A DNA stretch of 18,958 bases, from positions 1 to 18,958 of the forward strand of contig CAAGEG010000055.1 of NCBI GenBank assembly GCA_900768785.1, read 5' to 3'. Source of the stretch: an uncultured Prevotella sp. (GTDB lineage Bacteria; Bacteroidota; Bacteroidia; Bacteroidales; Bacteroidaceae). The position numbers and the translations under genes were made by a program. Shown here one piece after another: positions 14,760 through 18,958 of this stretch. The first letter of the stretch is position 1; every line of letters starts with the position of its first letter. Under the pieces are notes generated by a model. It was given only the letters and a program-made list of their open reading frames with translations, searched no databases and was not told where the DNA came from.

Positions 14760-14788
14760 CAGCCATCGTAAACGGCATTTATGGCTGT
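14759..14788. terminator. Hairpin between convergent Nudix genes
   Basis: ACAGCCAT (14759-14766) and ATGGCTGT (14781-14788) form a perfect 8-bp stem with a 14-base loop, spanning both stop codons. It may act as a bidirectional terminator, though neither strand shows a T-tract. The left arm and loop (AGCCATCGTAAAC) match the unit junction of the 22-bp arrays. Confidence 0.45.
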
Positions 14789-15351
14789 TGCAGATTGCCA
14801 ATATCTTTCATGTAAAAATATTTCCAAAGAGGTGCAAGCATCAGACTTTGCTTTATGCTGCCATTCATTAGCAGTTGCTTGACTTCATCTTCAGAAAAGA
14901 GAAAGACCTCTATGTCTTCTGTTTCATCAAGGTGTTGAGAAGTCACTTTCTCTACTCCGGTAGCAAGAAAACAATGTGTGAGATTGTTTGTTGCGCTTGT
15001 ATTTGCAGAAATAACATCAAGTTTTTCCCATTTACCACCGCTAAATCCGCTCTCTTCCAATAGTTCTCGGCGGGCTGATTCAACAGGTTCTTCACCTTCT
15101 TCGCTTACTCCGGCAACTATTTCATAGCATGTCTCGCCCAGTCCGTGTCTATATTGTCTCACAAAAACATAGTTCCCCTCTGTGGTAATAGCTATAACAT
15201 TAATCCATGTGGGGTATTCCAACACATAATATTCATCATTTACAACACCATTAGGAAGCATTACAGAGTCTTTTCTTGCCGTTAACCATGCCCGGCGAAA
15301 CAGATATTCGCTCTTCAATGTCTTCCATTTCATATCTCGTTCCTTATTCAT
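14779..15351 (-). CDS. Nudix hydrolase, ADP-ribose pyrophosphatase-like
   Basis: 190 residues. The Nudix box is intact at 81-103: G81-x5-E87-x7-RELLEESGF. The upstream VFVRQYRHGLGETCYEIVAG pattern is typical of ADP-ribose/ADP-sugar pyrophosphatases, which hydrolyse ADP-ribose to AMP and ribose-5-phosphate, so that subgroup is the best guess. The final codons fall within the convergent hairpin shared with nudC. Two starts are possible: Met at 15351 (MNKERDMKWK) or Met7 at 15333. I see no clear -7 box upstream, where a 22-bp repeat array begins about 50 bases away. Confidence 0.88.
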   Translation of the reverse strand: MNKERDMKWKTLKSEYLFRRAWLTARKDSVMLPNGVVNDEYYVLEYPTWINVIAITTEGNYVFVRQYRHGLGETCYEIVAGVSEEGEEPVESARRELLEESGFSGGKWEKLDVISANTSATNNLTHCFLATGVEKVTSQHLDETEDIEVFLFSEDEVKQLLMNGSIKQSLMLAPLWKYFYMKDIGNLQQP

Positions 15352-15402
15352 GGCAGTTGGTATTGAATGTTTTGGTTTTTATAACTATAGTCTTTACTCA
15401 TA

Positions 15403-15506
15403 GTAAACACGTAATTTAGCTGTCGTAAACTGCTTACTTACGAGTCGTAAACACGTTGTTTAGCTATCGTAAACACGTTGTTTAGCTGTCGTAAACACGT
15501 TGTTTA
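15403..15506. repeat. 22-bp tandem array, GTAAACACGTTGTTTAGC family
   Basis: GTAAAC starts at 15403, 15425, 15447, 15469 and 15491: five units, each exactly 22 bp apart. Units three and four differ at one base and contain TAAACA-CGT-TGTTTA, a 6-bp inverted repeat. Unit two is diverged (GTAAACTGCTTACTTACGAG). The array fills the spacer between the start of the Nudix gene and the end of hisB, with no coding potential. It is the most regular array of the window. Confidence 0.92.
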
Positions 15507-15557
15507 TGAAATGCTGATTATATGTTTGCTTTTCGGCATTAGAGATGTTGGCATTTG

Positions 15558-16634
15558 CTAAAGCATGCCTTTTGATGACGGAAGTTCAAAGTGGTAGATG
15601 TCACGACGTACAGCCATCTTTAGAGAGCGTGCCAATGCTTTGAATATACCTTCTATTTTGTGGTGTTCGTTTTCGCCTTTTGCCTTGATGTTTAAGTTCA
15701 TTTTGGCTGCATCGCTTAAACTTTTGAAGAAGTGGAGAAACATTTCTGTAGGCATTTCTCCAATCTTTTCTCTCTTGAACTCAGCATCCCACACAAGCCA
15801 AGCCCTTCCTCCGAAGTCTAAAGCAACTTCACAGAGACAGTCGTCCATAGGTAAGCAATATCCATAACGCTCGATTCCTCGTTTGTCTCCTAAGGCTTTG
15901 AGCAGACATTCGCCGAGAACGATGGCTGTATCTTCTATTGTGTGATGCTCATCTACGTCAAGGTCACCTTTAACCTTAATGGTTAGGTCCATCATACCAT
16001 GATGTCCTATCTGCTCTAACATGTGATTGAAGAATCCGAGTCCTGTGTCTATGTCGCATTTTCCTGTTCCGTCGAGGTTCAGTTTTACATATATATCAGT
16101 CTCTTTTGTCGTTCTTCTTGTCTCGGCAGTACGTTCTCCGGCAAACAAAATCTCTGCTATCTTGTCCCATGTCATGCCGTTTTGCCCCAGAATAAGTGCT
16201 TTGCATCCAAGATTTTCAGCCAATTGTCTGTCGGTATCTCGGTCTCCGATGACATAACTGTTGTTTAAATCATACTCCGGATTGTCGATATATTGTGTCA
16301 ACATGCCCGTTTGCGGCTTTCTGCAAGGATGATTGTCCTCAGGGAAATGGTTGTCTATATGAATATTGTCGAAAGTTATGCCTTCTCCTTCAAGGGTTTG
16401 CAATATGAAATTATGTACCGGCCAAAAGGTGTCTTCAGGAAACGAGTCAGTACCTAAGCCGTCTTGATTGCTTACCATAATGAATTTGAAGTCAAGATGT
16501 GACTTTATAAAACCGAGATTTCTGAATACTCCTTTTGTGAATTTAAGTTTTTCAAAAGAGTCAATCTGTTCGTCATACGGCTCTTCTATTAATGTGCCAT
16601 CTCTGTCGATGAATAATAAGCGTTGCTGTTTCAT
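15558..16634 (-). CDS. hisB: Bifunctional histidinol-phosphatase / imidazoleglycerol-phosphate dehydratase
   Basis: 358 residues, the usual length for the fused enzyme. The N-terminal HAD phosphatase (about 1-165) has FIDRDGTLI with D10 and D12 and GDRDTD (130-135). The zinc-loop region reads HFPEDNHPCRKPQTG and keeps only one cysteine, compared with the multi-cysteine loop of E. coli HisB. The C-terminal dehydratase (about 178-358) has DTGLGFFNHMLEQIGHHG, DEHHTIEDTA (228-237) and ENEHHKIEG (321-329), the manganese-binding histidine clusters. The protein supplies two steps of histidine biosynthesis. Its ATG overlaps the membrane-protein stop (ATGA). No other his gene is in the window, so it is separated from hisG, hisD and hisC unless they lie beyond it. 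Confidence 0.96.
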   Translation of the reverse strand: MKQQRLLFIDRDGTLIEEPYDEQIDSFEKLKFTKGVFRNLGFIKSHLDFKFIMVSNQDGLGTDSFPEDTFWPVHNFILQTLEGEGITFDNIHIDNHFPEDNHPCRKPQTGMLTQYIDNPEYDLNNSYVIGDRDTDRQLAENLGCKALILGQNGMTWDKIAEILFAGERTAETRRTTKETDIYVKLNLDGTGKCDIDTGLGFFNHMLEQIGHHGMMDLTIKVKGDLDVDEHHTIEDTAIVLGECLLKALGDKRGIERYGYCLPMDDCLCEVALDFGGRAWLVWDAEFKREKIGEMPTEMFLHFFKSLSDAAKMNLNIKAKGENEHHKIEGIFKALARSLKMAVRRDIYHFELPSSKGML

Positions 16635-17515
16635 ATTTGTCTTTTAATAAAGTCTTCTCTACCTTTTTCTCTTGCCTCTATACTACCATAAACCAGTAGA
16701 TAAACAAGTGCTGAAAACACGTTTATGTAGATGCAAATAAATGAAGTAAAGGTGAAAGTTGCGAATGTCAGAATGTTGAAATATGCAGGCAATCCGGAAG
16801 GGTCGCCGTTGAAAGTCTCTCCAAAAGCCGACAAACCTTTAGCCAAAAGAATGATAATGGCAGGCATTGACGCCAATATGCAGCAAGAGACTATGATTAT
16901 TGATACGATCAACCATGTTAAGAACAGAAGTCCGAAATGGCGCATTCCGGTAATATAGCCTTTGAAAAATATTTTGTGCAGCTTGTTTCCCGCTTCAAAA
17001 ATATACTTATATGAGACGTAAGAAACAGGAATGGCTATGATGTTCAACAAAATGAACAAGCCCGAAGACAAAGCAAAGACCTTCTGGGTGCTTTGCAGAT
17101 TGTTTATCGACATTGTTCCGCCTGATAGTTTATAGTATATTAAGCCTACGCCAACAATATTTATCAAGAGGAGAATAATGTAGAAGACAGATATTTTTCC
17201 ACACCTTGTTATATTATACTTCATCTTTTTGCCATTGGCAAGAGCCATTATTCGTGCAAACAACACTATGATTGCTGATAGGGCAATAATTATTGAAGCA
17301 AAATAACCATAAGGAACCTCTCCTTGATAATCGGTTGTAGAGATGTCTATATGAAAGAAAGCAAACAGGGCAAGGGCAATAGCCGTAAGCAAAGAATATA
17401 TCCACGTTTTTTGGATAATGGTTTTCAAGTTGCTGAAAAATAGTTTGTGAGCTTCAGCTATACATGCTGTGTAGCTGCGGTTCTTGATTAATTGTATTTG
17501 TTCAAGCTCTTTCAT
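16631..17515 (-). CDS. Multispanning membrane protein, unknown function
   Basis: 294 residues with about six hydrophobic helices (roughly 38-55, 70-90, 108-128, 147-170, 193-222 and 248-278). The cytoplasmic-looking N-terminus (IAEAHKLFFSNLKTIIQKTWIYSL) resembles uncharacterised Bacteroidetes integral membrane proteins. I know no function and see no catalytic motif, transporter signature or signal peptide. It shares an ATGA stop-start overlap with hisB, so the two are translationally coupled despite no evident functional link. A -7-like TATTTTTG lies 26-33 bases upstream of the ATG on the minus strand, making this the first gene of the transcript. Confidence 0.85.
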   Translation of the reverse strand: MKELEQIQLIKNRSYTACIAEAHKLFFSNLKTIIQKTWIYSLLTAIALALFAFFHIDISTTDYQGEVPYGYFASIIIALSAIIVLFARIMALANGKKMKYNITRCGKISVFYIILLLINIVGVGLIYYKLSGGTMSINNLQSTQKVFALSSGLFILLNIIAIPVSYVSYKYIFEAGNKLHKIFFKGYITGMRHFGLLFLTWLIVSIIIVSCCILASMPAIIILLAKGLSAFGETFNGDPSGLPAYFNILTFATFTFTSFICIYINVFSALVYLLVYGSIEAREKGREDFIKRQI

Positions 17516-17540
17516 ATTCTATATCTTCATTTTTTGTATG

Positions 17541-17548
17541 CAAAAATA
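17541..17548 (-). promoter_or_regulatory. Possible -7 box for the membrane protein-hisB transcript
   Basis: TATTTTTG on the minus strand fits TAnnTTTG and would leave a leader of about 20 bases. No TTTG lies at the expected upstream distance, so this is a weak call. Confidence 0.4.
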
Positions 17549-17571
17549 TATAAATTATCGCATATTTTATC

Positions 17572-17579
17572 TACTTTTG
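17572..17579 (+). promoter_or_regulatory. Possible -7 box for the oxidoreductase gene
   Basis: TACTTTTG fits TAnnTTTG and points toward the oxidoreductase gene, with a leader of about 150 bases. No good -33 box is visible. Near-matches (AATATTTG) at 17652-17659 and close to the start codon are alternatives. Confidence 0.3.
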
Positions 17580-17737
17580 CAGTTAATAAAGCCTATGGAA
17601 TAATAATTTACTGTGAAGAAGTTATAAGAATACTGAGGCTTAGGAGAATAAAATATTTGTCTTTGCTATTATAAAAATAAGCAGACCGTAGGTTAAGACA
17701 GGCTTTGATTAAACTTAAATATAATATTTGACAAAAA

Positions 17738-18721
17738 ATGAAGCTGCTAAAATGGGGATTTGTAGGCTGTGGTGAGGTGACTGAAATGAAGTCGGGACCG
17801 GCATTCAGCATGGTTGACGGTTCGGAAGTCGTTGCCGTGATGAGCCGAGACGAGAACAAGGCTCGCTCCTATGCAGAACGCCACCGTATAAGTAAGTGGT
17901 ACACAGATGCTTTGGAGCTTATTGAAGACCCTGATATCAATGCTGTATATATTGCCACTCCGCCATCGAGCCATGCCACGTTTGCCATTATGGCTTTAAG
18001 AGCAGGCAAACCGGTGTATGTGGAAAAGCCACTTGCATCCAATTATGACGATTGTGTGCGTGTCAATCGCATTAGCGAGCAAACGGGAATACCTTGTTTT
18101 GTTGCTTATTACCGCAGGTATCTGCCTTATTTCCTTAAGGTAAAAAATATCATAGATAGTGGGAAAATAGGCAAAATACTTAATGTTCAGATAAGATTCT
18201 CATGTCCTGCACGTGAATTAGACTATACTTCGGGCATCTCGATGCCTTGGCGACTGCAGCCGGATATTGCCGGAGGAGGCTATTTCTACGACCTTGCCCC
18301 TCACCAATTAGATTTATTGCAAAACTTGTTCGGCGTTATAGTAGAAGCAGAAGGCATGTGTGCAAACAGAGCCGGGTTATATACGGCTGAAGATAGCGTG
18401 AGTGCGTGTTTTAGATTTGAGAGCGGACTGACGGGAAGTGGCTCTTGGTGTTTCGTAGGTCATAAGTCGGCAAAAGAAGATCGCATAGAAGTGATAGGCG
18501 ATAAAGGCATGTTGGGCTTCTCTGTCTTCAATTATGACCCCATACAACTCATTACCGGAGAAGGCGCAACAAATATTGTGGTGTCAAATCCAAAGTGTGT
18601 ACAACTGCCGTTGATAAAGTCTATGATAGAAGACTTGCAAGGTTTTGGCTCTTGTGATTGTACAAGCGTTTCGGCAACACCCGTTAACTGGGTTATGGAT
18701 AGGATATTAGGAAAATTCTGA
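17738..18721 (+). CDS. Gfo/Idh/MocA-family NAD(P)-dependent oxidoreductase
   Basis: 327 residues. The N-terminal Rossmann fold shows GFVGCGEV (7-14), the dinucleotide motif. AVYIATPPSSH (69-79) and the family signature EKP (96-98, in VYVEKPLA) follow. The C-terminal substrate domain has GGGYFYDLAPHQLDLL (179-194), with the D185 and H189 catalytic-type residues. The family oxidises or reduces sugars, inositols and related polyols with NAD(P); the exact substrate cannot be told. No neighbouring sugar gene narrows it down, and the hexuronate genes are 7 kb away. The following gene starts 38 bases downstream in the same direction. Confidence 0.92.
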   Translation: MKLLKWGFVGCGEVTEMKSGPAFSMVDGSEVVAVMSRDENKARSYAERHRISKWYTDALELIEDPDINAVYIATPPSSHATFAIMALRAGKPVYVEKPLASNYDDCVRVNRISEQTGIPCFVAYYRRYLPYFLKVKNIIDSGKIGKILNVQIRFSCPARELDYTSGISMPWRLQPDIAGGGYFYDLAPHQLDLLQNLFGVIVEAEGMCANRAGLYTAEDSVSACFRFESGLTGSGSWCFVGHKSAKEDRIEVIGDKGMLGFSVFNYDPIQLITGEGATNIVVSNPKCVQLPLIKSMIEDLQGFGSCDCTSVSATPVNWVMDRILGKF

Positions 18722-18759
18722 TATGTGATTTTATGATACTTGCTTCGTCGTTTGTAAAA

Positions 18760-18958
18760 ATGAAGAAAAGGCTTTACGCTTGTATTCTTTTTCTTCTTTT
18801 CCCCTTTCTTCTCTTTGGAGAAGAGCCGGATACGATGATAGTAAGTTGTGACACGTTGTCGTCAATTCAAGACAAGCCGCTAAGGAGCAGAAAAAACACC
18901 ATTTTCAGACGCATAGGCAAGGCTTTTACAAAAGTGTTTAAAGGCTTTAATGAAATAG
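18760..18958 (+). CDS. Start of a secreted or outer-membrane protein, DUF4421-like, cut by the window end
   Basis: An open frame runs from ATG at 18760 to the window end (66 codons seen). It begins MKKRLYACILFLLFPFLLFG, a clear signal peptide, followed by EEPDTMIVSCDTLSS and a basic stretch ending IGKAFTKVFKGFNEI. That last segment, a basic amphipathic stretch ending FNEI, reminds me of the N-terminus of DUF4421-type Bacteroidetes envelope proteins, which I recall as beta-rich and of unknown function. An in-frame ATG at 18733 would add nine residues but spoil the signal-peptide n-region. The gene is incomplete here, so the family assignment is tentative. Confidence 0.65.
   Translation, partial: MKKRLYACILFLLFPFLLFGEEPDTMIVSCDTLSSIQDKPLRSRKNTIFRRIGKAFTKVFKGFNEI

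Overview
The window looks like chromosomal DNA of a Bacteroidales bacterium, most like Prevotella or a close relative. The evidence is several matches to the Bacteroidetes promoter pattern (TTTG, about 20 bases, TAnnTTTG), fused bifunctional HisB, proteins of Bacteroidetes-type families (a very large lipoprotein-anchored TPR sensor kinase, a zinc-ribbon TM protein, a DUF4421-like start), AT-rich spacers and no strong Shine-Dalgarno sequences. The genus is an inference. I see no tRNA, rRNA, phage gene, transposase or CRISPR array.

Layout. 1-598 is a gene-free, repeat-rich spacer. 599-5497 (minus) is an apparent operon: a giant sensor kinase, a response regulator and a small AbgT-like membrane protein. 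5478-7201 (minus) is kdgK-kdgA, which phosphorylates 2-keto-3-deoxygluconate (KDG) and cleaves KDPG. 7202-8249 is a gene-free divergent spacer full of short periodic repeats and palindromes. 8250-10907 (plus) is a LacI-type regulator followed by altronate dehydratase uxaA. Together these form a divergent hexuronate module: UxaA makes KDG, KdgK makes KDPG, KdgA yields pyruvate and glyceraldehyde-3-phosphate, and the LacI protein is the likely regulator. 11075-14759 (plus) holds an unknown protein, a secreted GH25 lysozyme, a zinc-ribbon membrane protein and NudC. 14779-15351 (minus) is a second Nudix hydrolase. 15558-17515 (minus) is a membrane protein translationally coupled to bifunctional hisB. 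17738 to the end (plus) is a Gfo/Idh/MocA oxidoreductase and the start of a secreted or outer-membrane protein cut by the window edge.

Two things stand out. First, the spacers carry short tandem arrays with an exact 22-bp period (at 451, 7383, 7779 and 15403) or half of it, 11 bp (at 7983). Sequences differ between arrays, but two arrays 8 kb apart share a unit differing only by five transitions, and two spacers also carry related GGATT/AATCC palindromes. This looks like a dispersed intergenic repeat family. Second, the sensor kinase reading frame begins with TTG inside the end of kdgA, and its signal-peptide coding sequence is also a textbook intrinsic terminator for the kdg operon. The same protein appears to split its kinase parts, with an ATPase domain in the first half and the candidate phospho-acceptor histidine in the second.
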